From NCBI GenBank assembly GCA_040772305.1, contig JAXGYK010000003.1, forward strand, positions 102,453 to 166,452: a stretch of DNA of 64,000 nucleotides, in the 5' to 3' direction. Every line of letters starts with the position of its first letter. The first letter of the stretch is position 1. The stretch comes from Mesolinea sp040772305 (GTDB taxonomy: Bacteria; Chloroflexota; Anaerolineae; Anaerolineales; Anaerolineaceae). The notes under the pieces were generated by a model. That model was not told the origin of the DNA. It ran no database searches and was given only the letters and a program-made list of their open reading frames with translations. The translations under genes and the position numbers were made by a program. This document shows positions 23,007 to 32,438 of the stretch, in pieces.

Positions 23007-24155
23007 GTGGAAAAGCGCGCTTTTGGTATCGATATTTCTTTTGGCTATGCCGGGCGCAGCGGCAACCGCCGCCTCAACTTCCAGCGTCTTAAAGCACGAG
23101 ACGACCTGGCTTTTATTGCTGCTCATGTAGGCGAAGGCTATAGCCGGCCAGACCCGCTCTTTGAATGGCACTGGGACCAGATGGCTGCTTTAGGGATTGG
23201 CCGCATCGCGACCTTTACCCCTTACTTTGGCGAAAGCGCCCTGAGCCAAATGGATGCCTTTTTTGAGCCTCTGGATCCAACAGCGGATTGGTCCCAGGAC
23301 CGTGCCGCTCTTTGGCTTACCGAAGCCGGTATCAACCCTCCCGAGCTGATTACGGCGACCACCTTAAAACTGCTGGAGATCATCCAGCGCCGCAGCGGCC
23401 GCTTGCCCCTCTTGTATAGCAGCAGTAAGTGGCTGGATAAAAACCTGCGTATAGATGCATTGCCGGCCGTAGACCTTTGGCTCTCCGAATCAGGGCTATC
23501 GTTGCCGCTTCCTGGTTTCGAAGATGCCGGCTTGCCGCGCTTGCCTCAGGGTGCAGAAACCTGGCTGATCCAGCGTACCAATGCCCACGGCAGCGGGTTT
23601 GGCCTGGGGCTGCCTTTTGGCAGCGTGGGATATAACCGCTTTAATGGCGACCGCCAGGCTGTGAATGCGTATTTTGGGCGCGGAAATTACAGCCTTCCCC
23701 AGCGCAGCAAACCGCTTTACAGCGTTAAGTGCGTGGTGCCGGCGCTGTATAAACGCGGCGGGCCGGGCACGGACTACCCTGTGGTAGGCTCCCTGCGATT
23801 GGGAGAAGAGTGCCAGGTTTACGAGGAAAAGGATGGCTGGCTGCGCATGGATGCACAGGCGCAGGTTTGGTGCATGGACGACAGCCAGTATTTTGAACGC
23901 GTGGGGGTGGCCAAGACAGCGCCCAAGCCGCTATGGTACGGGCTGGTGATCTCCCCGGCGCTGTATACCCGGAGCGGACCGGGCAAAAATTTCACCACTA
24001 CCGGATCGCTCAGGCGCAATACCGAAATTGCAGTATATGAAGAGCGCGGGATCTGGTTGCGCATAGCCGCAGACAAAGAGCTTTGGTGCAGCGGCGAACC
24101 ACAGTACGTGATGCATTTGCCCGAAGCAGCGGTAAAAGGCAACCCAACGGAATAA
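23007..24155 (+). CDS. GH25-like muramidase domain with two SH3 repeats
   Basis: 382 residues with a GTG start. Residues 1-225 resemble the GH25 lysozyme barrel (AFGIDISFGYAG at the start, FIAAHVGEGYSRPDP, LPLLYSSSKWL, DLWLSE, AETWLIQRT). Two SH3-like repeats of about 65 residues follow (VVPALYKRGGPGTDYPVVGSL and VISPALYTRSGPGKNFTTTGSL). The family cleaves peptidoglycan and the SH3 modules bind the wall. However, no signal peptide is seen, and the usual acidic pair is not clear (ISFGYAG where DVS..QG is expected), so it may be a binding rather than cleaving protein. A divergent export operon lies upstream. Confidence 0.7.
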   Translation: MEKRAFGIDISFGYAGRSGNRRLNFQRLKARDDLAFIAAHVGEGYSRPDPLFEWHWDQMAALGIGRIATFTPYFGESALSQMDAFFEPLDPTADWSQDRAALWLTEAGINPPELITATTLKLLEIIQRRSGRLPLLYSSSKWLDKNLRIDALPAVDLWLSESGLSLPLPGFEDAGLPRLPQGAETWLIQRTNAHGSGFGLGLPFGSVGYNRFNGDRQAVNAYFGRGNYSLPQRSKPLYSVKCVVPALYKRGGPGTDYPVVGSLRLGEECQVYEEKDGWLRMDAQAQVWCMDDSQYFERVGVAKTAPKPLWYGLVISPALYTRSGPGKNFTTTGSLRRNTEIAVYEERGIWLRIAADKELWCSGEPQYVMHLPEAAVKGNPTE

Positions 24156-24173
24156 ATACAGCGGGTACTGCTG

Positions 24174-24209
24174 CAGAGCAGGGGGGTATCGCCTGCCCAC
24201 TCTGTTTTT
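24174..24209 (+). terminator. Probable terminator after the GH25-like gene
   Basis: CAGAGCAGG (24174-24182) pairs with CCTG...CTCTG (24192-24204) around a GGGGTATCG loop, with a CCA bulge, followed by TTTTT (24205-24209). Confidence 0.55.
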
Positions 24210-24221
24210 CGAGATGCTACC

Positions 24222-24392
24222 CTAGAGATCTTTTAGGAGAACGCTCAGCGCGAGTACAACCCAGGCAGCGATGAAGAGACAAACGGCTAAAGGCTTGATG
24301 AATGCCAGCACGGCAAACTTCCCCAGGAGGGCAAGCAGGATCAAAAAGGTCGAAACCAGAAAAGTAGAAAATTTGGGGGAACTTAAACGCAT
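24222..24392 (-). CDS. Small two-segment membrane protein
   Basis: 56 residues starting MRLSSPKFS. Two hydrophobic stretches (TFLVSTFLILLALLGKFAVLA and LAVCLFIAAWVVLALSVLL, overlapping a typical hairpin) span almost the whole length. The ATG at 24392 has AGGAG eight bases upstream, better than the longer frame to 24536, whose extra residues are not membrane-like. I do not recognise a family. Confidence 0.55.
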   Translation of the reverse strand: MRLSSPKFSTFLVSTFLILLALLGKFAVLAFIKPLAVCLFIAAWVVLALSVLLKDL

Positions 24393-24575
24393 AATTTCAA
24401 CTCCTCTTGGGTAATTCTGGCAATGAAAGACGCAAGCCAGGTGCCAATTGGCAAATAGACAGTGGGGAAATATGGAAGTCCCCTGAAGATTTGAGACTCC
24501 CGCTCTTTTCAATTTGTGCGCTTTGGCAAGTGACAATATACAAAAGTTACACGTTTGTTAAGAAAAGTTAACCTC

Positions 24576-24606
24576 TTGACAAAGATAGTTGATGTGTGGT
24601 TATAAT
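24576..24606 (+). promoter_or_regulatory. Promoter of the MarR gene
   Basis: TTGACA (24576-24581) and TATAAT (24601-24606), separated by 19 bases (18 if TTATAA is used). The start codon is at 24643. The long spacer is typical of promoters that need or are tuned by a regulator, which may be MarR itself. Confidence 0.6.
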
Positions 24607-24642
24607 TGGTTGAATCATGAACTACTTGGATAAATTGCCTTT

Positions 24643-25128
24643 ATGACTGAACCTGTCACTACACTCTACAACTCACTCAAGGCCATTTTCCTGCATATCG
24701 ATAACCACGAAAAGGCTTTCTTAGCCCGATTCGGACTTACACTTCCCCGCTTTTTTGTCCTCCTGCATGTTCACAACCATCCCAGGATCAATTACATTGA
24801 GCTTTCAGACCTGCTGCTCTGCACCAAAAGCAATACCACCAGGGTAGCGCAGGGTCTTTTGGCAGATGGTCTGCTGGAGCGCAACGTTCATCCCGATGAT
24901 CGGCGTGCCTACCAACTTAGTCTGACTCCGCAAGGTCAAAGCCTGCTGGATGAAGTGCTGCCGAAATACGAAGCACTGGTTGCAGGTCTGATGGGTTCTT
25001 TTTCAGAAACCGAAATCAAGCGTTACACCAGGTTCGCAAAACACATCGAAAACACCTTAGCACCCAATCAGGTCAATGCCCGCTATAGGGGTTTGCCTGG
25101 CAATACAGAGTATGGAAAGATTAGCTAA
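24643..25128 (+). CDS. MarR-family transcriptional regulator
   Basis: 161 residues with the MarR winged helix: LTLPRFFVLLHVHNHP, then YIELSDLLLCTKSNTTRVAQGLLADGLLER (given as LCTKSNTTRVAQGL), and the wing HPDDRRAYQLSLTPQG. MarR proteins are dimeric repressors often released by small ligands. It lies 67 bases upstream of the maltodextrin-type binding-protein gene in the same direction, so control of that transport operon is the natural inference. No strong ribosome site is visible before the ATG. Confidence 0.9.
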   Translation: MTEPVTTLYNSLKAIFLHIDNHEKAFLARFGLTLPRFFVLLHVHNHPRINYIELSDLLLCTKSNTTRVAQGLLADGLLERNVHPDDRRAYQLSLTPQGQSLLDEVLPKYEALVAGLMGSFSETEIKRYTRFAKHIENTLAPNQVNARYRGLPGNTEYGKIS

Positions 25129-25194
25129 GATGTCCAATTACCCAACGGCGCTTTGCGCCCATCTCTTCAAGATTATTTTAATAAGGAGAAACGT

Positions 25195-26514
25195 ATGAAG
25201 AAAAGCTATTTTGTTGTTGCGATCTTCCTGATCGCTGCCATGGTCCTGGGGGCTTGCTCTTCCCCGGCACCAACTGAAGCTCCGGCCGAGCCGGCTGCCC
25301 CCGCAGCTCCTGCAGAGCCGGCCAAGCCCGAAGCTCCCGCCGAGCCGGCTGCCCCTGCTGCCGAGGCTGTCACCATCAACCTCTGGACCAAAGAGGGCGA
25401 GAACGACGGCGGTTTGCAGTACGTACAGGCTCTGGCCGATGCCTACACCGCTGCTAATCCCAATGTGACCTTTGTGGTCGTGAACAAAGACGTTGAAGCC
25501 CTGCGCGAAGACTTCCAGACTGCCTCGCTGGCCAATGCGGCCCCTGAACTGCTCTGGACCGTCAGCGACCATCTGGGACCCTTCACCGCTGCCGACCTGA
25601 TCCAGCCCGTGGACGACCTGGTTGACCTGAGCACCTATGTGGGTTCCGCTGTAGATGCCGTCAAGGATTCTTCCGGCACTACCTGGGGTGTACCGATCAG
25701 CAATGGCAACCACCTGATGTACCTTTATAACAAGGACCTCCAGCCCACTCCCCCCGCAAACATCAAGGAATTGATCGCCATGGGTAAGGACTTCCTGGAA
25801 GCTAACCCCGACTCATTCCCCCTGGTTTTCAACCAGACTGAGCCTTTCTTCTTCGTGCCCTGGTTGGGTGGCTTTAAGGGTGAGGTCTTTGCTGAAGATG
25901 GTTTGACCCCTACCCTCAATACCCCTGAAATGGTCGCTGCCCTGCAATTCCTGCACGACATCAAATTTGAAGACAAGCTGGTACCTTTGGAATCCGACTA
26001 CGACGTTGCCGATACGATGTTCAAAGAAGGCAAAGCTGCCGCCATCATCAATGGCGACTGGAGCCTGGGCGGATACAGGGAAGTATTGGGCGATAAACTG
26101 GGCGTTGCCCCCATCCCCGAAGTTGTCCCCGACGGTACCTGGCCGGCTCCTTACACCTCTGGTGTTTTCTTCATGATCCCTCAGGGTCTTGAAGGCGCTA
26201 AACTGGACGCTGTGGTCGACTTCATGAAGTTCGCCACCAACCTGGAAAACCAGGTCGACATGGTCACCAAGCTCACCCGCCTGCCCGCACTCGAGGCAGC
26301 CTTGAGCGATGCTGTGATCACCGCAGATCCCATCCTCTCTGGTTCCGCCGAGCAGATGACCTACGGCACCCCCATGCCCACCGTGCTGGAAATGCGCTGT
26401 GTCTGGGATGCTCTTAAACCCGAAATGCAGGCTGTGTTTAACAACACCAAGTCCGCTGCCGATGCAGCTGCTGCTGCCCAAAGCGCAGCCGAGGCCTGCA
26501 TCGCCAACCAGTAA
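25195..26514 (+). CDS. Maltodextrin-type sugar-binding lipoprotein
   Basis: 439 residues. The signal peptide ends in lipobox VLGAC; a roughly 40-residue linker made of Pro, Ala and Glu follows (PAEPAAPAAPAEPAKPEAP). The mature domain is a family 1 solute-binding protein like MalE (NLWTKEGEN, then EALREDFQTASL, INGDWSLGGYREVLG, YTSGVFFMIPQG). The start at 25195 is set by AAGGAG seven bases upstream; the frame extends 14 codons further without support. It delivers oligosaccharides to the two permeases encoded after it. Confidence 0.92.
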   Translation: MKKSYFVVAIFLIAAMVLGACSSPAPTEAPAEPAAPAAPAEPAKPEAPAEPAAPAAEAVTINLWTKEGENDGGLQYVQALADAYTAANPNVTFVVVNKDVEALREDFQTASLANAAPELLWTVSDHLGPFTAADLIQPVDDLVDLSTYVGSAVDAVKDSSGTTWGVPISNGNHLMYLYNKDLQPTPPANIKELIAMGKDFLEANPDSFPLVFNQTEPFFFVPWLGGFKGEVFAEDGLTPTLNTPEMVAALQFLHDIKFEDKLVPLESDYDVADTMFKEGKAAAIINGDWSLGGYREVLGDKLGVAPIPEVVPDGTWPAPYTSGVFFMIPQGLEGAKLDAVVDFMKFATNLENQVDMVTKLTRLPALEAALSDAVITADPILSGSAEQMTYGTPMPTVLEMRCVWDALKPEMQAVFNNTKSAADAAAAAQSAAEACIANQ

Positions 26515-26555
26515 TTGGTACCTTAAAGGGCCTTAGGCCCAAGCGATAAATGAAC

Positions 26556-26585
26556 TTGCCGGGTTGCCTTTGGGCAGCCCGGCAA
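26556..26585 (+). promoter_or_regulatory. Intercistronic hairpin between binding protein and permease genes
   Basis: TTGCCGGGTTGCC (26556-26568) pairs with GGCAGCCCGGCAA (26573-26585) around a 4-base loop, with one G-U pair. There is no T tract, so it is more likely a stem that protects the upstream mRNA or thins transcription than a full stop. This is the arrangement known between malE and malF, where much more binding protein than permease is needed. Confidence 0.65.
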
Positions 26586-26609
26586 CGCATGTGAATCGGA
26601 GGCGCTTGC

Positions 26610-27614
26610 ATGATCACCATCCAAACGATGCTTACGTCCCTGAAAGAAGTAGGCTCAACCGTATTTTACATTGTGGCCGCTGCGGGCATCCTCGAACTTA
26701 TCCTCTATTTTGTCCTGGTCAAGTGGTTAAAATCCAAATATGCCTTTGCCTTTATGCTCCTGGCTCCGGCTGCTGTAGGCCTGATCCTGCTGGTGATTTA
26801 CCCCCTTATTTGGGAACTGCGGCTGTCTTTTACCAACATGTCCCTGCGGGCGTTCCGCAACCCTGTTTTTATTGGCTTGGATAATTACGTCAAGGTTTTC
26901 ACTGCCCCGGTGCTTAAGCAAAAACACTTCTTCCCCTTGCTCTGGCAAACCTTGCTGTGGACTTTTATCAATGTTTTCTTCCATGTTACCGGAGGACTTG
27001 CCTTGGCCATGCTGCTTAACCGCAATATGCGCGGGCGCGGCATCTATCGCACTATCCTCATCCTGCCCTGGGCTATTCCGCAGGTCATTGCTGTGTTGGC
27101 CTGGCGCGGCGAATTCAACTACACCTACGGCTACATCAATGTGGTCCTGCAAAAGCTGGGCATGGCCCCCGTACAGTGGATGACGAACCCCACGGCCAAT
27201 TTTGCGGCCATGTGCATCACCAATATCTGGCTGGGTATCCCTTTTATGATGGTTACCCTGCTGGGCGGTCTGCAAAGCATCAGCGGCGAATACTACGAAG
27301 CCGCTGATATGGACGGCGCCAGCGGCTGGCAGAAGTTCAAAAGCATTACATTGCCCCTGCTGCAGCCGGTGCTTACACCAGCCATGCTTTTGGGGACCTT
27401 TTGGACCTTCAATAACTTCAATGTGCCCTTCTTTATCAACCAGAACGAGCTTGAGACCAGCGACATCCTGGTTACCGGACTGTTCAGGGCAGCTTTCCAA
27501 TACAACCGCTACGGTTTTGCCGCAGCCTTTGCCTTTGTGATCTTTGCCCTGCTGCTCTTGTTTACGATCTTTTACATGCGCTACACCAAAACGCTGCAAG
27601 GAGGTGTTAACTGA
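26610..27614 (+). CDS. Maltodextrin-type ABC permease (MalF-like)
   Basis: 334 residues, about eight membrane segments including two extra N-terminal ones. The ATPase-contact EAA loop is YYEAADMDGASGWQKFKSITLPLL, seen here as EAADMDGASGWQKFKSITLP. The ribosome site GGAGG is nine bases upstream of the ATG. The next permease gene begins at its stop codon (TGATG overlap), so the two are co-translated. No ATPase gene accompanies the pair in the window. Confidence 0.92.
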   Translation: MITIQTMLTSLKEVGSTVFYIVAAAGILELILYFVLVKWLKSKYAFAFMLLAPAAVGLILLVIYPLIWELRLSFTNMSLRAFRNPVFIGLDNYVKVFTAPVLKQKHFFPLLWQTLLWTFINVFFHVTGGLALAMLLNRNMRGRGIYRTILILPWAIPQVIAVLAWRGEFNYTYGYINVVLQKLGMAPVQWMTNPTANFAAMCITNIWLGIPFMMVTLLGGLQSISGEYYEAADMDGASGWQKFKSITLPLLQPVLTPAMLLGTFWTFNNFNVPFFINQNELETSDILVTGLFRAAFQYNRYGFAAAFAFVIFALLLLFTIFYMRYTKTLQGGVN

Positions 27615-28510
27615 TGAGCGCCACAAGTCCCGCAAGCACGGTTAACAAACCCAAACGTTCCTTTTTTAAGAGCGGCAAGGAAGATTCGCCTTTTAAGCGC
27701 CTGATCATCCATGCCATTCTCATCTTCGCCTGCTTTATCGCGGTCTATCCCATCCTGCGCGTTTTGGGCATCAGTCTGCGTCCCGGCAACCGCCTGCTGT
27801 CGACCGATTTGGCCATCATCCCGCCTGATGCTACCTTAGAGTCCTACCGCATTGTGCTCTTTGACCGTCCCTTCCTTACCTGGATCTGGAATAGTCTGAT
27901 TGTCACCCTTTCTACTGCGCTCATCGGCGTGGTACTGGCTGCCAGCGGTGCCTATGCCTTTAGCCGCTGGAGGTTCCCTGGCCGCAATGCCGGTCTGGTG
28001 TTCCTTCTGGCCACACAGATGATCCCGGCTTCAATGCTCATGATCCCGCTCTACATCCTTGCGATCAAGCTGAACCTGATTGGCACTTATCGCGGGCTGG
28101 TCATTGCTTACTGCGTTACCAGCATTCCCTTCAGCATCTGGATTTTGAAAGGTTACTTTGACACCATCCCCATTGACCTGGAGGAGGCCGCCCGTATTGA
28201 CGGCGCCTCGCAGCTCAAAACCTTCCTGAAGATCATCGTGCCGCTTTCCACACCGGCGCTGGCTATAACCTTCCTCTTCAACTTCACCGCTGCCTGGAAC
28301 GAGTTCATGCTCGCCCGTATTATCCTGGGCAGTAAGGAGGAGCTGATGACCTGGCCGCTGGGTTTGCAGCGCTTACAGGGCCAATTCCAGACCCAATGGG
28401 GCCAGTTTAGTGCTGCTTCAATTATTGTGACGATCCCGGTGGTCTTGCTCTTCCTTTACTCTTCCAAGTACCTGCTCAGCGGACTTACCCTGGGCGGTGT
28501 GAAGGGTTAA
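27614..28510 (+). CDS. Maltodextrin-type ABC permease (MalG-like)
   Basis: 298 residues, six membrane segments, with the EAA loop LEEAARIDGASQLKTFLKI and the usual end ending in a C-terminal Gly-rich tail (LTLGGVKG). Its start overlaps the stop of the upstream permease by one base. A 7-bp GC stem (28531-28537 with 28553-28559) lies between this gene and the GH57 gene and may set relative expression. Confidence 0.92.
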   Translation: MSATSPASTVNKPKRSFFKSGKEDSPFKRLIIHAILIFACFIAVYPILRVLGISLRPGNRLLSTDLAIIPPDATLESYRIVLFDRPFLTWIWNSLIVTLSTALIGVVLAASGAYAFSRWRFPGRNAGLVFLLATQMIPASMLMIPLYILAIKLNLIGTYRGLVIAYCVTSIPFSIWILKGYFDTIPIDLEEAARIDGASQLKTFLKIIVPLSTPALAITFLFNFTAAWNEFMLARIILGSKEELMTWPLGLQRLQGQFQTQWGQFSAASIIVTIPVVLLFLYSSKYLLSGLTLGGVKG

Positions 28511-28582
28511 GAGAAGCTCATGCCGCTGTGCACCCCGTCACCTGCTTAGGGGCGGGGTGTGTGGATTAAAAGGAGCCTTGAT

Positions 28583-31500
28583 ATGAAACTTATCTCGCGC
28601 ATGTTTGCTCTGATCATCATTACTGCCATGCTGCTTTCAGCTTGTGCGGCGCCGACAGCTGCGCCTCAGCCTGTGGCTGCGCCGGCGGAATCCGCTGCTG
28701 AACCTGCTGCGGCTCCGGCCGAGCCGGTGGAGCCAGCGGCAGATGCCGATCTGATCTACCTCAACCTCACCTGGCATCAGCATCAGCCCTTGTATTACAA
28801 GGATGAAAACAGCATCTATACCCGCCCCTGGGTGCGGGTACATGCCACCAAAGATTATTACGACATGGCGGCCATGATTCAGGACTACCCTAATGTGAAG
28901 GCTACTTTTAATATCACCCCGGTACTGATTCAGCAGCTGAACGATATGGCCGTAAACGGTGCCAAGGATCTCTATTGGGTCCTGTCCGAAAAGGACGCCG
29001 CCGAGCTGACGGATGAAGAAAAGAACTTCCTGCTTACGCGCTTTTTCGACGCCAATTACAGCAATATGATCAATGCGCACCCTGGTTATAAGCGCTTGCT
29101 GGACCTGCGCGGCGGGGGCGACCCCGAGAGCGTGGCCGCGGCGATGGAAAAATTTACCGAGCAGGACTACCGTGACCTGCAATTCTGGTTCAACTTGGCT
29201 TGGATGGACCCCTCTTTCCTGGCCCAGGAGCCGCTTGCAGGCCTGATCAAACAGGACCGCGGCTTCAGCGAAGAGCAAAAACCGCTCCTCTTTGATGAAG
29301 TAAAACGCATTATTGCCGCAGTGCTGCCCCTGCACAAAGCCATGCAGGAGAGCGGCCAGATCGAAGTGATCACCACTCCCCTGGCGCATCCCATCCTGCC
29401 CCTCATTTACAACACCAAGGCTGCCCTGGAGGGCAACCCGGAAGGCGAACAGCCCAAGCAGTTTATGTATGTGCAGGACGCGATTGCGCATCTTGATCAA
29501 AGCGTCGAGATCTACAAAGAAACTTATGGCCGTGAACCGCGCGGCTTGTGGCCGGGGGAAGGGGCTGTATCGCAGCCCATCGTGCCCCTGGTGGGCAATG
29601 CCGGCTATCAGTGGATGGCCAGCGGTGAGCAGGTTTTGGCTGCCTCTCTGGGTATGGGCGGTTTTACCCGCAATGCAGCCGATACCGTTCAGGAAGCCGA
29701 TGCCCTGTACCGGCCTTACTTCGTCAGCGGTGCGCCGGACGGCCCCATCAAAGGCCCCGAAGTGATGATGGTCTTCCGCGATACACTCCTGAGCGACAAA
29801 CTGGGCTTTACCTACAGCGGCACGCCCGGCAAAGAAGCCGCTGCCGACTTTATGCAGCGTATTGCCAATATTCGCGAGCAGCTCAAATCCGAAGGTGCCC
29901 AGGGCCCGCATTTGGTCAGTGTGATCCTGGACGGTGAAAACGCCTGGGAGAACTACCCCAATGACGGTATTGACTTCTTAAGCGCGCTCTATGAGGAGCT
30001 GAACAAGAGCAAAGATGTGGTCATGGTGACCCCATCCGAATACCTGGCCATGTTCCCCGAACAGCGCAAGCTGGACAAGCTTTTCAGCGGCGCCTGGTTC
30101 AGTGCTAATTACGATACCTGGATCGGCGAACCCGAAGAGACTGCCGCATGGAACTACCTGGGCAAAGTGCGCGAATTCCTCAGCGATTACGAACGCGGCA
30201 AGAAAGAAGCCCCCTCGCCTGAGGCCTTGGCCGAAGCCTTCCAGTACATGTACTTTGCCGAGGGCTCCGACTGGTTCTGGTGGTATGGTGCTGACCAGGA
30301 CAGCGGTAATGACAGCTACTTTGACCTTGGTTTCCGACAGCTTTTAGCCAAGGTTTACGAGAGCCTGGGCGAACCGGTGCCTACTTTTGTGCAGGTCCCC
30401 ATCATCGCGGCCAGCGCGGCCGAGGCCCAACAGCAATTCAGCGAGCCCTTCACCCCTGCCATCGATGGCATAGCAGCTCAGGGAGAGTGGGAAAAAGCCG
30501 GTATGGTCGCTTTTAGCGGAGGTTCCATGGCTCGGGCTGAAGATCTGCTTACAGAAATGTTCTATGCTGCTGATGCAAAAAACCTCTATATCCTGGTCAA
30601 CGCCAAGAGTGACTGGTCCAGCCTGCCGGACGCCAAACTGGGTCTTTATATCGATAGCCCCACAGGTAAAGGAGCCCTGGGCGTTACACAAAACACTCAG
30701 GCAGCCGCGCAGCCCTTCCTGTTGGGGTTCAATGCCAGCCACCTGGTCGAATTTGACCTGAGTAGCGGCGAATCAAGTGCTTTTACGGCAGGGGCCAATG
30801 CCTGGTTAAAGGCTCATGCAGCAGCCGAAGGCAAAGCCGGAGCGCGTGCTATGGAGCTGGCCGTCCCGATGGACTTCCTGGGTGAACTGCAAGCTGGCGA
30901 CCAGTTAAAATTGGCTGTCGTGCTCAGCGATGGTCAGCGTGACCTGCAGGGCCTGCCTGAGGCGGCGCCGGCCAAGATCAACCTGCCCGAACTGGGCAAT
31001 ACCACCTGGATTCTGGAAGTTGATGACCCTGCCGGGGATGACCACGGCCCTGGAAGCTACCTCTATCCCAGCGATGGAGTTTTCAAAGAAGGCGTCTTTG
31101 ATGTGCTCAAGTTCAAAGTGGGTCTCTCCGAGACCGATATCGCCTTTGCCTTCAGCTTTGCCAGTCCTATCGAAAACCCCTGGAACAGCGGCAGCAACTT
31201 TAGTGTACAAACCCTGGACGTGTATATCGATAAGGACCCCGGGGCCGCTACCGGCAGCCGGATCTTGCTGGATGGCCGCGGTGCCGCGCTTAGCGAGGGG
31301 AATGGTTGGGAGTTTGCGGTATGGAACGAGGGCTGGACGCCCAATGTCTATGCTTCGGATGCCGAAGGAAGGCTTAACCCCGTACCCGGCGCCTCAATGA
31401 AGACCGTAGTGAATGCCGCGACAAATACGATTACCTTCAGGGTGCCGCTCAGCTTGCTGGGCGGGGGCGATCCGCGCAGCTGGGGCTACGCCGCGGCTGT

Positions 31501-31747
31501 GCTCAGTCAGGACGGCTTCCCCTCACCGGGTGTGCAGCGGGTGCGCGATGTGCAAAAGGTTGTGGCCCAATGGAAGATTGGCGGCGGTCTGGACGGTGTA
31601 ACCAACCAGACACGCATCATGGACCTTGTTTGGGATGGCAGCCCTACGCAGGAGGAAATGCTTTCGACCTTTAAGCCTACCGGCGACAGTCCGGATACCC
31701 TGAGCGCTGATTCTTATGCACAGATCGAATTGCTATTAATTCGCTAA
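28583..31747 (+). CDS. Cell-surface GH57 glycosidase lipoprotein with C-terminal binding domains
   Basis: About 1054 residues. The signal peptide ends at lipobox LLSAC, so it should be anchored outside the membrane. After an Ala/Pro linker comes a GH57 barrel: LTWHQHQPLYY, then the nucleophile Glu in GLWPGEGAVSQP near residue 326 and the acid Asp in VILDGENAWENY near 450. Residues beyond about 620 form two beta-rich modules, the second resembling the glucodextranase-type DOMON domain (WILEVDDPAGDDHGPGSYLYP). GH57 enzymes act on alpha-glucans (amylase, pullulanase, branching). In an operon with a maltodextrin importer the protein most likely cuts starch or glycogen at the surface. Start set by AAAAGGAG before ATG 28583. 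Confidence 0.9.
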   Translation: MKLISRMFALIIITAMLLSACAAPTAAPQPVAAPAESAAEPAAAPAEPVEPAADADLIYLNLTWHQHQPLYYKDENSIYTRPWVRVHATKDYYDMAAMIQDYPNVKATFNITPVLIQQLNDMAVNGAKDLYWVLSEKDAAELTDEEKNFLLTRFFDANYSNMINAHPGYKRLLDLRGGGDPESVAAAMEKFTEQDYRDLQFWFNLAWMDPSFLAQEPLAGLIKQDRGFSEEQKPLLFDEVKRIIAAVLPLHKAMQESGQIEVITTPLAHPILPLIYNTKAALEGNPEGEQPKQFMYVQDAIAHLDQSVEIYKETYGREPRGLWPGEGAVSQPIVPLVGNAGYQWMASGEQVLAASLGMGGFTRNAADTVQEADALYRPYFVSGAPDGPIKGPEVMMVFRDTLLSDKLGFTYSGTPGKEAAADFMQRIANIREQLKSEGAQGPHLVSVILDGENAWENYPNDGIDFLSALYEELNKSKDVVMVTPSEYLAMFPEQRKLDKLFSGAWFSANYDTWIGEPEETAAWNYLGKVREFLSDYERGKKEAPSPEALAEAFQYMYFAEGSDWFWWYGADQDSGNDSYFDLGFRQLLAKVYESLGEPVPTFVQVPIIAASAAEAQQQFSEPFTPAIDGIAAQGEWEKAGMVAFSGGSMARAEDLLTEMFYAADAKNLYILVNAKSDWSSLPDAKLGLYIDSPTGKGALGVTQNTQAAAQPFLLGFNASHLVEFDLSSGESSAFTAGANAWLKAHAAAEGKAGARAMELAVPMDFLGELQAGDQLKLAVVLSDGQRDLQGLPEAAPAKINLPELGNTTWILEVDDPAGDDHGPGSYLYPSDGVFKEGVFDVLKFKVGLSETDIAFAFSFASPIENPWNSGSNFSVQTLDVYIDKDPGAATGSRILLDGRGAALSEGNGWEFAVWNEGWTPNVYASDAEGRLNPVPGASMKTVVNAATNTITFRVPLSLLGGGDPRSWGYAAAVLSQDGFPSPGVQRVRDVQKVVAQWKIGGGLDGVTNQTRIMDLVWDGSPTQEEMLSTFKPTGDSPDTLSADSYAQIELLLIR

Positions 31748-31761
31748 GCATGCCCAAGCAA

Positions 31762-31799
31762 AACCGGCTGCGTTCCAATAACAAACGCAGTCGGTTTTT
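31762..31799 (+). terminator. Intrinsic terminator of the maltodextrin/GH57 operon
   Basis: AACCGGCTGCG and CGCAGTCGGTT form an 11-bp stem with one G-U pair around a 12-base loop, followed by TTTTT. It begins 15 bases past the stop codon. Confidence 0.85.
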
Positions 31800-32438
31800 G
31801 ATTCATTATTACTTGTATTCCAAAAAATTCCAGTAAGTCTCCTGCAGATAGATTTGCCATTGCGCAGATCTGCAAAGGGCTGATTCAGGTCTTTATAGGG
31901 ATTCATATAAGATGAATTCGTTCCTAGCTACCGGCTTGCGTAGCAAGGGTAGATATATTTATATTTTCCAGGTTTAGTCTTCTTAGATTTCCTGGATCTT
32001 AGACCATAGTGTGGATTTAGGCTGACTTTTTTGGGTATATAACGGATATGAGTGTTGGAAATATTATGGTACTGCATTCAGGATCAAGTGCAGGGGAAAC
32101 TCTCTTGCCGGTTGTCAAAGTGCTTTTGTGCGAATAAAGCAATCATTTATATACTGCGATAGTAAGTAGTTAAAAGAGACAATAAAAGTGCAAGCTTATC
32201 CAAAATCCCAGCCCCCTGTTTTCGAGAAATTGGACCCTGTGTATCCGACCAATATAATGTGAATCTGCAAAAATAAATACAGATTACTAATTTACATAAG
32301 TTAATCGTTAACATGATCGTTTACCAAAATTTAATGATTAAGGGGCAAATTCTCTGATTTATTGAGGAATTTGTACTATAATCGGACTTATTAATTCCTA
32401 TTAAGTAAGTTTCCTAAGCACTTCTTCGGAGTTCTATA
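31800..32438. other. Gene-free stretch with a -10 element near its right end
   Basis: No open frame with coding character and no RNA gene recognised in 640 AT-rich bases. TATAAT at 32377-32382, 57 bases before the next start codon, is the likely -10 of the aminopeptidase/peptide-transport operon, without a convincing -35. Confidence 0.5.

Noticed and set aside
26727..27635. 302-codon ORF antisense to the MalF-like gene.
   Set aside because: Low-complexity His/Gln/Gly-rich translation typical of antisense shadow.
28637..29911. 424-codon ORF antisense to the GH57 gene.
   Set aside because: A shadow frame caused by the codon bias of the real gene; no motifs, no ribosome site.
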